A DNA stretch of 64,000 nt from Rhopalosiphum padi. Taxonomy: Eukaryota; Arthropoda; Insecta; Hemiptera; Aphididae. Position 1 is the first letter of the stretch. Each line of letters opens with the position of its first letter. The translations under genes and the position numbers were made by a program. The stretch lies in the NCBI RefSeq assembly GCF_020882245.1, contig NC_083598.1:76017714-76081713 (forward strand), in the 5' to 3' direction. Positions 23,320-37,300 of the stretch are shown here, in pieces. The notes below the pieces were generated by a model. The model made no database searches, was not told where the DNA came from, and worked only from the letters and a program-made list of their open reading frames with translations.

Positions 23320-26150
23320 AATATATAAAATTAAGTTTTTATTTTTGAATAGTATATGCCACGCTATCTACTTGTAAATTATTTTATGAGAATGGGCTTT
23401 TCCGTTTATCATATATTTGCTACTAGATCGCGCCACAAAAATTATTATTTTCTAAACAACAAATTTCTTATATTATTATTATTTTAAATAATATACAACA
23501 AAATAATATTTCAAAAATATTTTATGCAATACCAAATTTATTGACAAAATCTTTGTCTCAAAATTTTGTTATAGGAATTATTGTAATTTTAAAATCAATA
23601 ACATTTACTGTAAAGACCTGTTACTTTTATAAAATATTTATTTTAATATTTTCAAAATATCGAATATACTTCAAAATATTTAGACTAATATTACCTATAT
23701 GTATTTAATTTTTTATAAATATCAATAAAATTTTAAAATTTTTGAAAATGTATTATAATATTTATCATAACTTGAATGGTGTGACTTTTTTTTGTGTATA
23801 CACGATAAATAAGAGAAAAATGCTTTCGTTTTCAATTTGATAAATATTTCTTATAGAAGATTGAATCTAGTAGTACTTTTAAGACTTTAAGAGGTCAATA
23901 TTGAAAATGGAAAAATGAAAATTTTTACATAAAACTAGATTAAAAGCAAAACGAATTGTTTTTTTTTAGTGCAACTCAAAAATAAATAATCGTAGATACT
24001 TGCAAGTTTTAGCTATTTATTGATATTCGAATTTTGGATTTTTTTTTATAAATTGATATCAATCAAAATTATTTTGATTTTTAAAATATATTAAAAACTT
24101 AAAAATTGACATACGGGTCTCGTTGTAATTTAAAAATATTAAAGATGCATTATTTTTTATAATATAAGTAACACTAGTTAAAGACTTATACTATAATTTG
24201 ACCAAAATTAGTCAAAATCACGAAATTTTATAAAATTTTTAGTTAAAAACGTGATTAATTTTTAAAGCAAATTCTAATAATACAACTAAATTATCAAACA
24301 AGTAGATCATATACTGGAACCAATAAATCTAAAAATATATAAACTCAATTTTTTTAATAATAATTTGGATTTCAAATTTGGAAAAAATTAAATATGTTAA
24401 CAGATAATAACGACTTAAGTTATTTTTTTTTGTAATTTTAAAATATAATTCTTTGGTATTTAAATCATTTGACATATATTATTATATTTTGTACTCATGA
24501 ATCACCATGCAATTTTCTAATATTGTGTTTTCATCGGAAATTAAAATTATTTCAGCCTAAAATTTAAATGACTTCTATATTGCAATACAGATTTATAAAA
24601 ATTATATACTTACATAGTTTTAAAATAATTTTGGCTATCAGTGTTTAACCAAAATGATTTTTCGTATGTAATAATGTATCATTAAATCAAATTGAATTCA
24701 TCAGTTATACTTATTTACTCAATAACATAGTATAATAGTAAAGCAGTTATCAGTGTTCTTATTTATGACTATTTTTACATAATTCCTTTGTATTTATGTA
24801 CACTTTTGATAGCTAAAAAAGCACTTGGGTATGAATCTTTTAAAATTCAATTGGATTTGTTAGAACATTGAATATAGTTGGTCTTAGTTGTGGTTAAAAC
24901 ATTAAGAACTTTATAAAATATAGAGTAAAATAAAAATAAAACTAAGAGAAACTGTGTTTACAATCGATTTTGTCAAAATCAATTTTGTCTTTTTATTGTT
25001 TTTCAAAAAAGAATAACAATAGAGCTTTGTATTTTAAACAAATATTTAAAATAGAATATTAAAAAGTTCATTTCAAAAGTAGCACTAAATATAGACTATT
25101 TAAATATTTTTGTTTTTTTTTTTAATATACAGAAAATTATTTGTACGGTTACTAAAAAAAGTTAAGCTCATTATCATAATTTATAATTACAGTTTTATGT
25201 AGATAATTTTCAATTCATAAGACTTACAATTTTTTTTTTGTTAAACGAATTTAGTTATTTGTTGAAATTCAAAATATATTAACCACGTATAAATTCAAAA
25301 TATTCCACTTTAATTTAAACTATAATTTTCTTTATCGAATGAAATCTTCTGGAATATTCTATGTCTTGTTTTGAACGAATTCGTATAAAAATCACAAAAA
25401 TCTGCAAATTATTTTACAGTTAGGATTTAATAAAATTATCTCTTTCAATTGCAAATTTCTATTCCATTTCAAAAATTTACACTAAGTCCTTCTAATTGTT
25501 TTTACAGCAACCATAAAATATGAAAAATAAATTCATGTATTTTATTGTTTAGCAATTCTTTTTTTTTTTTTTAAGAACATTTGAAGTTCATATTTTAACA
25601 AAATTGAATATTTACATGCAAACTACCGATTTTAGTTTAATAAAAAAAAAATTATGTAAAGACTTGCCAAGACATATATTATTATTTTATATACGCGAAG
25701 AAATTATGAAAATCGTAGAATATCTTAGAATTTACTCAGAACCACCATACCAACATTTGCTTTCTGTATATCTTCCTCAATTCCACATGATATAGAAACA
25801 AAGATTTACCATATTTCCACGATTACGACTCTCTAGTTCAGTTTTGGACAAAGGTGCCTATTTCATATTTTATAAAGAAAATTATTTCCTGAGCATTATT
25901 GACCGGATAATAGATTTTTTATATTTACATTTTTTTATAAATATGTACCTGTCTTAATTTAAAATAATTTCGATAGTTTTTTTTTACTATTAATAATTAA
26001 TAACTTATTCAAAAATATAAATATTAAAAATCTATCCAGTCAATGCACAAGAAATATTTTTCTTTATAAAATATATAATATATTACCTAATATGTGCCCT
26101 AAACTGAACCAAAGAATCGTAATCGTGAAAATACGGAATACTCTTGTCGG
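23320..26150. other. AT-rich intergenic DNA, no gene seen
   Basis: Extremely AT-rich with many homopolymer A/T runs. The only open frame above 60 codons (25604-25795) has no recognisable motif and no supporting splice or composition signal. I see no exon-like GC increase. Confidence 0.6.
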
Positions 26151-26725
26151 GAGATGGTATTTTGCACCAATTTAATTACCTGTAATTTTCGCCACGAATA
26201 AATAAATTTAAGTACTTGTGTATTTTGCGCCACATCTAAAAATTAATTTCAGTAATTTGCGCAACGACAGAAAACGTAATAGAATATGTTATCTGCGCCA
26301 CACTTTTAACTTCAATTGTTGGAATTTAAGTATACTTATATACATTTATTTATAACTATAATATGACTGAATTTTATACATTGAAATTATACTTATTTAA
26401 TACTTTTTTAAAATTACTTTTAATAATTTTCTAGAAATGTATAACTATTAAAACTAACTTGATTGGATCAATGATTAAAAATACAATAATATGTAAATTT
26501 GTAAAAAAAATTGTTTAGTTATTGAAAAGTGGCGCAAATTACAATTTTTGAAGGTACAAAATGGTGCAGATTATATAATGTCCTTTTATTTAGTTTTATG
26601 TGGCGCAAACTACAACCTTAAAAAGTAGTGCAAATTACCAAATAAATTTTCAAATGTGGGGCAAATTACATAAATATTTTTTTCTTCAGGCTGTTTTTGG
26701 CGCAAATTACATACGCCTTTTTTGT
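26150..26725. mobile_element. Foldback element built of GTGGCGCAAATTAC motifs
   Basis: The left half carries five versions of the motif in one orientation (TTTTGCACC 26159, TTTTCGCCAC 26187, TTTTGCGCCAC 26222, ATTTGCGCAAC 26254, ATCTGCGCCAC 26290). The right half carries six in the opposite orientation (GTGGCGCAAATTAC 26529, GGTGCAGATTAT 26563, GTGGCGCAAACTAC 26601, AGTGCAAATTACC 26627, GTGGGGCAAATTAC 26655, TTGGCGCAAATTAC 26697). The centre is plain AT-rich DNA. Ends may be GGGA at about 26150 and TCCC at about 26727. No coding capacity. This fits a foldback transposon or MITE with subterminal repeats; the target duplication was not resolved. Confidence 0.65.
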
Positions 26726-27448
26726 CCCTATCATATTATGTATTTATGTAGGAGATAGACAGCTAGAGTTAACAATAAGGTTGGTGTGGCGGCCCTTTAA
26801 TACATACATTACAGTGACCTACTTAATTACAATATATCCTAAAAATATATAATACAATACATAGCGATTAACCCATGGTTTTTTATTATAATATATATAT
26901 GTATTTATCTGCAAACATGGGATGTATGGTTGGGGACAAAGCCCGCACCCCAGAAATTTTACTGAAGGCAGTGGTGTCTTTTTTCCTCCTGTTATAAGTT
27001 AAAATTAAATTAAATTTAACACAAAAACTAAAAATGAACAATTTATTGTAATTTTGTATAATAATATTTATTTTTCATTCGTGATAAAGATAATAATAAA
27101 TAATTATAATATCATTAATATCAATAATTGTATTCTTTCCATTTTTCCTCTTTTTTTATACCTAATAGATTTTTATTTTTACTACAATCTGCCCCCCTTC
27201 CTTTAAGGATTTATTAATATTACGTAAATGTTCGCAAGCGTTAGGAAACATAATTATTCCAACCCTTGTTCATACTTTTTAAATGTCAAGAGATAATCAT
27301 TTTATTTTTATTTAATCGTGTTTTGCTTTAACAATATGTTTTTTTCTTTAATAATTTCATCAGCTTATTCATTGGCTATTACTGATGGTATCAAGCTTTA
27401 TATTGAGCGAATTGTAGTGATTGCTGATTCTCAATGTCTCGGGCTCTC

Positions 27449-27449
<1 letters not shown>
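26726..27449. other. Intergenic, possible truncated retroelement tail
   Basis: No gene. The last 120 bp (TTTATATTGAGCG, CAATGTCTCGGGCTCTCTA) run straight into an (AATA) repeat, the arrangement left by some non-LTR retrotransposons and SINEs that end in short tandem repeats. No open reverse transcriptase frame is present, so this is only a possibility. Confidence 0.3.
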
Positions 27450-27495
<46 letters not shown>

Positions 27496-27497
27496 AT
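27450..27497. repeat. (AATA)n microsatellite
   Basis: About twelve uninterrupted AATA units. Confidence 0.95.
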
Positions 27498-30400
27498 ATA
27501 AAAAATACATATAGGTTTTTATAATGTATATTTTCTAGATAAAAATGTTATATTGAATATAAAAATTTCACTATTGTATTTTTAAATAGGACATTAGAAT
27601 TTTATATACCTTTGAATAGACCATAATATAATGAAAATAAAAAAATGTAGTTGTAAGATATTTTCTAATGTAGATAGCTGTAGTAGTACAATATACGCGA
27701 CCGTTGAATTTATATTATTTAACATATAGTAGGTACTTAAAGATCATTTTAATTCACATTCAATAACAGTCAAGTACATTTTAATTTTTAATCAATCATA
27801 TAATTGTATTATAATTATTACTTATTAGTATATAAAATAAGTACCTACCTAAAAATTATAATCATAGGTATATTATAATAAATCAGATCTCTAAATATTG
27901 TATAATTATAATATATTTTAGTAAAATAAATAAAGCCGACAATATTGTCGTTATCTTTGTGAGTGATGGAGTATTATCTAGTAATACTTAATATAATAAT
28001 ACATTATACATCATAAATATATATACTTATATAGGTAATTACTTATACTAATGCATATGTATATTATTTTTGTTTATAACAACTAATGATTGCCACAATG
28101 TCCCGAGATAAATCTAATGATTTCTACAAAAATGGCAGATATCAAATTCACCTAGCATATGTTAGAAAACTCTTTTATTAACCATATAACATATACCTAT
28201 GTATTAAACATTCTATAATCATAAAATAATTAGGTGTACTATATTTTTCTCACTAATAACGCTACAACGTCGACAAGTATAAAGCTATAGTTATACAAAT
28301 ATTAAAGTATAAATTATAAAAATTAGTATATGTGCTTATTCATATCTTGTTTATTAATTGTTTGCGAAAAAAAATAGATGGAATGATAATAATATTTCAG
28401 AGAACATAAAAATAATAAGAACAAAAAAAAATTCGTTTAAAAATAAGTATGTATGATAATTTATTAATTACATTTAAATTTGTTCAACATTAAAAAATGA
28501 AATTATGGTTAAAAAAAGTATCATTCACGATGTAGAAAAGATATTATTATAATATCATTGTACGTGAGCAATGCATAGAATTTGGTAAATATTTTAAACT
28601 ATGAATTATATCGCACCCTATAATTTTCTGAAAGCCACATTTTAATCGGAAGTTACCCACCAAAAGCATTTACTAATAACTCATGATGTTTAATTATTGA
28701 ATAATATTATTATTATGTACGCGTATAATTATTACTACCTATAATAGATATAATAAATACTACCTACGTTGATTGTTCTGTTCTCAGTAAAATATTCACG
28801 TTTTGGAAATGTTGTATTGTACACTAGATAGCGACTAGTGTCCGATCAAAACGTTTTCGGATTCGAACGAACTGTTTTTACTTCTAAATAGAACTATTTT
28901 CGTTCTAAACGTTCTCATCGATGAAATTATATATGATATACATTTTGAAACCCGATTTAAATAAATTCATCATCTTCTTTTCTTCACACCCTATTAACAG
29001 CATTTAATAAATTTTAACGTTCACTTATTGACATATTTAGTATTTAGTTTTATCATATATATATAAATGGATTAAAGTAGTACTATAGGATTCGAAGTAA
29101 ACATAATATTAAGATTTAAGACGTTCAAATTCGTATTCAATATAAAAATTGCATTATCAGATCATTCGGTACGGTGGAATTAAAATTGAATAATTTAATT
29201 TATAATGTTATTATATTAAATTCTAATGTTTAGCTTAAACATTGCCTATACAGAATGCCTTACGTGCTTTATGATTCCCGATGTACGTAGCCGTGTGGTC
29301 ATGTAAGACGTAGGTTGTATAGTGTGCATAATAAATAATATTATGTTTCTGTTTTGATTAATTACTTATGAAATTGTACAAAATGTTTAAATATAAGAAT
29401 CTGTATGTAGTACAATATTTATAACACCAAAATAATCACAATTAAAAAAAAAAATAACAATAAGGATTTTGATTGAAAAGAATGAATAAATAAAATGTAA
29501 TTGAGTATTTAGATTTACCATTAAATTTTAAAAACTCTCATTCGATAACAAAAGTAAATATGTTATATGCATATAAAAATAACTGTGGAGTATTGAGGTA
29601 AACTAACATAATCGTATTTTTCTCATTAAGATACAAACACACAATCGCATGTTATCCCACAGTATCATTTTCATTGAATAATAAATAAAAAAACAATACT
29701 TAGAGCTCTTTTTATTTATTTATAGCTCTAATTGACCTGTTCGATTTGGTTTGATCACGTAACATGGCGTTTATTGCATTTTATTTAATTTTTTTTTTAT
29801 ATTTTGATAGTTCACTATGAGTTACAAACATCACACCTACACGCTTTGTTTTAATTTAAAATTTCCAAAAAACATCTAACGTCTAAGGATTTTATTAAAT
29901 ATTCTTAGTATACCTATATACTTTAACCAAAATCAATTTTTTTCCTTATCGTTATTTGTGCAGACTCAAGTGAAATTATACAAATATTATTTAATAATAT
30001 AATATAATAAGTTATTATTAATAACTACACCGTTTGAATAATAAAATACATTAATACCTACAATAACGCAGCCAGTGAATAATGCATACTGAATACAGTG
30101 GCAAGGCCATTTTGTTCGGCAGCTACCAACTTATTTTTTTCTTTCGCTCAACAATGTTTACCTCATGTGGTTTTTGGGTAACCGAAATTCAGGAAGTAAA
30201 GACAAAATGACGATCGGGATAATGATATCACATTCCTGGGAATCGCATTGAATACCAAACATGTTCTAACACCGACCTGTAGATACTATGCAACAAAACA
30301 ATTTAAACAAGCATAACATCCCTAGAATACACAGTTTTTTAGTTGAAAAAAATAAGTTAGTGTTTTTATTTTCTTATACGTTTAAAAAATGAACGGAAAT

Positions 30401-33050
30401 AAATCACTGGTATTTTTCAAAAATGTATCTCATTAAATAATGTACATTTGATTATAAGAAAAAACAATTGTAGAAAATCGTAAATGCATTACACATTATT
30501 ATAGATATGTTATATATCAATACTTTGTATGAGTATTTTAACTTTTAAGACAACAATATTTTTAACTGTATAATCTGTTTTACACTTTAATTAAATTATA
30601 CAATATAACCAATAATTATATCATACTCGAAAATGTATAAATAATAAATATTGTTTAACATTAGAAAATTGTATTGGTTGATACTTAAATGTCTTTACTT
30701 TTAAAATTAATGAGTGGACAATGAAATTTCTTTAAAAGTGCCAGTGCCTTTTTCCATAAAAATTATAATTAATTGAATCTATTATTTTTATAAATATTCA
30801 TACCAAATGAATTATATAATTAAATATTAACTGTAGTAGATCTATATTATACCATATAATAATGCAAATACATTTCATAAACTTGCCATACGAAACAGAA
30901 AATAATTCCTATATTTAATCACGTATTCAAATAAACTGTATAATTGTTAAGTATACGACATAACATAAATACATTTAATTATAGTTTAACTTTTAACTAC
31001 CTAAACTTAAAACTGATTATAATAAATTATAATTATTGTATTTCATTATTTTAAAATAATATAAATAATATTAAAATGTTTTAACTCAAGAAGTATAATG
31101 AGTGCTTAGCAAAATTATATACGTATTGTCGTAGCGTGATCTAGTATTCCAGTCATACAGGAAATTTTCAACGGTTAAAATCTATTGGAACTTGAAAAAT
31201 ATTAATAATTTGATAATCATAAATTATGTTTGGATTATATACTATTTTCGAACAATTGAAATAATTAAGTTAATACAATTTCTAACTTAAAAAGTTTACT
31301 GTCAAAGACTTTAAAGTTCTGATTGTTGAAACTATATGAAATTATTTCCTGCTACATCGATCTGAATTTTATATAAATCGACAAATATCCGATCAGTGTT
31401 AGTATTCATACAAATTAGTTTTGACACCATAACGTGCGCTTACAGTTATACAGTTTACTATTTGCTGGGAGTACTATATAAATAAAATATGATCCACTTT
31501 ATTTTTTTACCTCAGCTAGGTGATTTATTCATGTGGACATGTGGTAGGTACCTCAATGATCATTTATTACTTAAATTTTCAACCAATGAAAATGTAACTC
31601 TTTACTAGAAACGGTTTTTATATAATATTAGATTTTAGGTCCATAGTTTATTTTCACTATTTAACATATTTTATCAATCACAATAAATTATAATACAAAT
31701 AAAAAGTATAACTACGTATTTTTGTTTGACAGGTTTCATAATCTAATAACTTTTCAACCTAATCTTGTTTGTTCTAACATGTAAAGATTTTTTCTTCCGA
31801 TAACATTTATGGGTTATCTTTAGAATTAAATACACAACAGATTATTATGTACAATTCACTAAAATTTATAATACTATACATATCAACACAAACGCTTTTC
31901 TATATTTCGATTCTATTAGAATAATATGTGTAATCTATTAAATATTGTTCTCTATACAAACGATTATACTATTAAAAATTATGATGATATAAAATTATTA
32001 TGATACATATGTGTTTAAAATATTTACGGCAATATTATACTAATATTAAAAAATTAATATACTATACAATTGATGTACACTATTGATACATTATAATTAT
32101 TTTAGTTAATAATTCTTTAATAACGTTTAAGACAAAATATGTTATAGACATTTTCGTTTTATTTTAAAGACACGATTTTTTAAATGAAGAATTCAAAATG
32201 TAATAAACTTGTTATTTTAGATTATTCTAATTTCTGTTGGCTTACAATTTACATACCTAATTTTTATTTAGAATAATACGGTTTTAGCTTTATAATTTTG
32301 TATCCTTGAAAACTATATTCCACCCTCTCCAAATAACTTGTTGTGAAACTATAATATAATAGAATATTTGACAACGTTGTAAATGTTATTCCTCTACACT
32401 TTTCATATGCTAATATATTTGAATATCGCTCATATTACATGCCACGAGCTTAAGCTTCTAGGTTATATAGTTAACTATTGTGCATTTTTTGCATAAATGT
32501 AATAAGTACATGAGATAAATATTAACGATGGCATATTTATCTATGTGTAAGTGTAACTCAAAAAGCTTCTAATATTATAACTATGGAAATAATATTCAAG
32601 TAGAAAAATTAAAAACGTTGAACCGTTGATTATAAAATTAATATACTAGTAATACACTCACAATAATGATATTATAAACATATTTTAAATAATAAACAAG
32701 CTGTACCTATGTTTTATTTTCTTGAGAAAGGATATGGGTAATCAATTAGATTATTTGAAAACATGATATCATATAATATATTTATTATTCGTGTAGCATG
32801 TGGCCCGAACCCGAACCATGTAGAATAGTTATTTATCATCCACGGTTGTAAATGAAAAGTAAACGATTTGATAAACATACATTGAATCGGTTTCATAATA
32901 TAATTTATTACAGGCACCAATTAGATTTTTTACATAATATTATGTGTATGAGATTTATAATACAGGACATAGGTCGTATAGATCGCTTAATATTATTAGG
33001 TATTGCCATAGTCATCTGGAGTAGACCGATTTCCGATATGGAAGAAGGAA
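27498..33050. other. AT-rich intergenic DNA, no gene seen
   Basis: No open frame or splice-flanked exon that I can support. A slightly GC-richer patch at 30085-30300 (GGCAAGGCCATTTTGTTCGGC, ATCACATTCCTGGGAATCGC) stands out from its surroundings and could be a regulatory element or an old transposon piece. Nothing in it matches a known RNA gene. Confidence 0.5.
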
Positions 33051-33290
33051 GTATATCTGTCGTCTGCCACAACTCCTTGTGGGGTCTTTTCACGTTTTTC
33101 TCATAGCCGAGGCATCCGACGCGAGTACGCGACACGTTCTACGCTGGTTGTCGAACGTTTTCCACGCACATTACGCATTACCGTCGTTTTCCGCGCTGCG
33201 CCGTCCGCACAGGATAATCGGACCTCGTCGCCACTGAAATACCGGCGGCCGCCACAGTCGTCACGGTCCAGTAGCCTCACAAGATGTATA
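32908..33290 (-). other. CpG-rich block with a small open frame
   Basis: 33080-33290 is strikingly CpG-rich against an AT-rich background (GCCGAGGCATCCGACGCGAG, CCGCGCTGCGCCGTCCGC, GGCGGCCGCC). A 75-codon minus-strand frame (33135-32908) starts in it and begins MSRTRVGCLGYEKNVKRP; no domain is recognised. It could be a promoter with the first exon of an unannotated transcript, or regulatory DNA on the 3' side of Scr. The coding reading is weak. Confidence 0.25.
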
Positions 33291-34220
33291 TATATTATAT
33301 GTTATAATCAAACATTATCGATGCTTATGTTAGAAATAACTCGTATCCGATACGAAACGCGTCTGTACGTACCATCTATTGTGGCGATCGAACGAACGGC
33401 AGACTCGGGTTACAATAAAAATCAACGAGACACGATAATAACATCTATGCAAGCTAATAACAATGCCGGAAGTGCCGTGTTATAATTGAATGTGCGACAA
33501 GAGAGGACCGTATGTCAATAATAATAATAATAATAATAATATAATGATATTATTATTATCATTATGCCTATTATTGTTGTGTGTTTACATATTTTATCCG
33601 GCCAAACGAACCGCTTATCGAATATCTCTCTAGTGATATACCTATAATACCTGTATGGCAGCGAGTTCTTTCTTTATATATTTTCTCTAAAGAGTTTAAG
33701 CGCATAATGTGTTATACTATACCCATTATCCGCCTGAACTGTTAGAAAGTAAATTCAATTAAATACAATCAAATTTTGACCGGAAACGAGCAATCACGAT
33801 TCAATACATTTATACACGTTTTTTCTTATGTTTTTTATGATATTATGGAACAATGATAAATTTTAAAGTTTACCTATACTTTGTTTACTTGTTTAGTATG
33901 GTGTAATCGAAAAAAAACAATTTCATTCATTAAATTGTACAATATTGTGCGAGTGACTGTTTGTTGTATACACAATCACATAAAAATATATTATTTATGT
34001 ATTATTTTAATTCGAATTATGTTATATTTATTAAAAATGATTAAGAACTTTAAATACCTTTAAATACTTAAAATATGAGATGTAATTTGAGGTTTAGTAT
34101 ATAAATTAATACAATTTGGTGGCTTAAATAGTTAAATTCGTATTAGTAGAAAGTCTTATCTTACTTATATATATACTATATTATCTTCTTTGACATAATA
34201 TTATATACACTATATTAAAG

Positions 34221-34320
34221 CAGGGGTCGGCAGCATTACAGTCGGTTTACGAGCCGAATCCGACTTCTGAAAAGGAAATAACTGGATCTCAAAAAATATT
34301 TTTTTTTAATGCTGATTTGG
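34221..34320 (+). mobile_element. hAT-like transposon terminus (fragment)
   Basis: CAGGGGTCGGCAGCATTACAG followed by GAGCCGAATCCGAC resembles the CAGGGGTCGGCAA terminus of hAT elements. No matching inverted terminus TTGCCGACCCCTG was found in the following 2 kb, so it is probably a solo end. Confidence 0.45.
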
Positions 34321-37300
34321 ATAGATATTTGATCTATTTTTATGATACATTTTGATATCATCGTTTATCGCTGTTTAAAATAATAATCTTAACACAACAG
34401 TTATTCACTAATATTTAAGTTTTTTCAAAAATTTTTTTTCTAATTATCTGAACCGGCATATAATTTAATTTCCGACACTTACATAGCATACAAATTAAAT
34501 ATTAACTTTACATTAAAGAAAAATTAAAAATATCATCTTTTCAAAGTACCGAGTATAAACAACATTTTGAAACTATTTAATAGCCTACTCATTTATCTAA
34601 TATTTCATTAACACTCATAAACACAATACTGTATGACTATATCCTATAAGGCATTATTAATTAATATTATATACTACCTAGGAGTTGGAATCTAATACAT
34701 ATATAATGAAAAATCAACAATAGAAATTAAAAGAAAAATTGTCGCTATGACTTTTTGAAATTCGCTGTGCCTTATTGCGTAAATAATAAATATAGCCCAA
34801 ACAATTGTAGACATATTATGGTTTGTGCTTGTGTAGTTGTAGCATAATCAGGGCAATTAAAATAATATATAGTGAATCACACTTATTATAAAATAATCAA
34901 ATTATCGATTGCACTATACATACAAATTTGTAATATATTGTTTAATGTGTCATACTTGTATGTAAACAGATTAATATATCTTGAATTTTAAGTTAGTTAA
35001 ATTAATAAATGATCAAACGAGGAGGCACACAGACCATAAAATAAGGATTATGTTTAACAATTATAAAGTGTTTAAAAAGAAATCGATGAATATTAAATCA
35101 TTATAAGATTATAAAATTATTTATTTTTGACGTTCATATTAATATTATAACTCACTGCAAACAAAGATCAAACTCTAATCACAATTTTAAAATTGAAAAA
35201 TATGTAAACACATTAACCATGATGTGCATAGTGCATATGTGTCATAATATGACGAACTAAATAACGATGTATATAATATTGTTACTATAACTTATAAGGC
35301 ATAATACATTAATACCTACGTAATAATGCTTCCGTTCAAATGTTCAATAATAAATAAAGTTACTTAATTATGATTATGCACGTATACCTGTAAACTAAAC
35401 GAGTTGCTATTAATAATCAATTTTAATATTTAGTGTATAGTATTTTAATATAGTTAATATTATATATATTAATATATAATATTAAACATTGCGTTTACCA
35501 TGATAATTATATTCTAATAAAATAGGTTTTAATTGTTTCGATAGTTAAAAATTGTAAGCCCTAAGCCCTAAGTAATATATACAATACGAATATGGAATGT
35601 GTAAAAATACTAAAAATAATGAATTATAATGAAAAAAAAAAACATGCGTGTATGATTATTTTATATAAATACATTTTTAATAAAATTTATTTAATTTTTT
35701 AATTTTCGTTGGATTTTAATATTAATAACTAGTAGTAAAAACATAAATTCTCGGTCGTATAATATTGTAAATATAAAGCCAACGTCCGTTCACCCTCATA
35801 TTATTAAATGACGGCCACAAAATCCCCCTCGTTGGACTCTAATGGTTATTTAAAAGGGTGTCTTTAGTGTTGTTGTTAGGTTAAGATCCCATTCTTGAAA
35901 TATTGACCCATTTTTGACACTTATATTCTGCTACCGTATTCACTTCTTAGTCTTACGATATACGCTGATCAGACTAGCTATATGATGACCAGCGAGGTGA
36001 CGGACCAGTTAACGTAAAATTGTATACAAAAATAAATTTACATTGTTTTTACGTGTTCATACAGTATTCACTAACATTAAAAATGTATTCATTTATTTCT
36101 TCAATTACAAACAATTATTCCAGTGCACCCAATAACATTATAATAACGAATTATAATTAGGTAAGTTACACCTAACACCTAAACTGTATCTGCCACGATT
36201 CAGCCAAGGAGAAACACTCATAATATTTTATATCTAAATATTTTATGTAATTATAGTTTTGTTTATAATAATAACATATTAAAATTTAAAGAGAATCTTA
36301 CTTGCAGATAAAAAGACGCTGAGTCATCTCAACAAATTTATCTAAATATCATTTATAAAAGAACATATTTTTAATGATAGTACGTATGAAACCATCAATA
36401 ATTATTGTGACAGCTGTTATCGATTTCTCCATATCCAGTATCCACTGATATTGTGGACCAATTTATTAATATTACACCAATTATTGTTATGTGCTGTAAT
36501 AAAATAAAAATAAATCGGATTTAGAACGATTATTTTAAAAATAGAATATTGAATCACAATTTAAACATAATATGACAATAAAATATAAACTTAAATTGGA
36601 ACACAACAAACAAGTTTTTATGTAATGAGTAATAACTCAATTAGTTTTATTTAATAACACGAATATAATATGTATACTGCATCATATTATTATGATGTTT
36701 TTTTTCACTTTCAAACTTAAATTCAAACGTATTATTGGTACACATATAATTATTGATAGGTAATAGCAATTATGACATTAAGCAGCAAACACTATGCGTC
36801 TATAATACATCAATAATTAATTAAATTAATAAATTACTGATAAATATACAATTCTTTGAACATCCATCTTTGTTAGAGCAATACTGTTTTACTATATAAT
36901 ATTATATATACTATTTAGAATTATGATAGACTTTTATGAATATTTTGTCGTACAAGCTTATTGAACTATAGCTACAAAAAGCTTATTAAATAATAAAGTA
37001 GCAAATTTAAAGATAATAATAGTATGTTATGAAAATAATTTATAATGGATAATATTTATAACTGATAAAAAAATAGACCTTCTCGAAGAGTGGAAGAAAA
37101 GATTCACTCACATTTATTATTTAGCGTATTAAAATATAATTTGTAATTTAGGTTATTAGTGAACGGTGGTGTTACATAAATACATAATTATAATTTACCT
37201 TATTTTGATTCATATATTATAATTATATATTTGTATATTTGTGTGTTTATACACGTGCGTCTGTGTGTGTGTGAGCGTGTAAATGTACACTATTTATTTT

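Noticed and set aside
30270..30300. Possible mir-10 (CCTGTAGATAC)
   Set aside because: Matches only part of the expected ACCCTGTAGATCCGAATTTGT and no hairpin partner was found.
35556..35575. Telomere-like CCCTAA doublet
   Set aside because: Only two units, and insect telomeres are usually TTAGG; chance.
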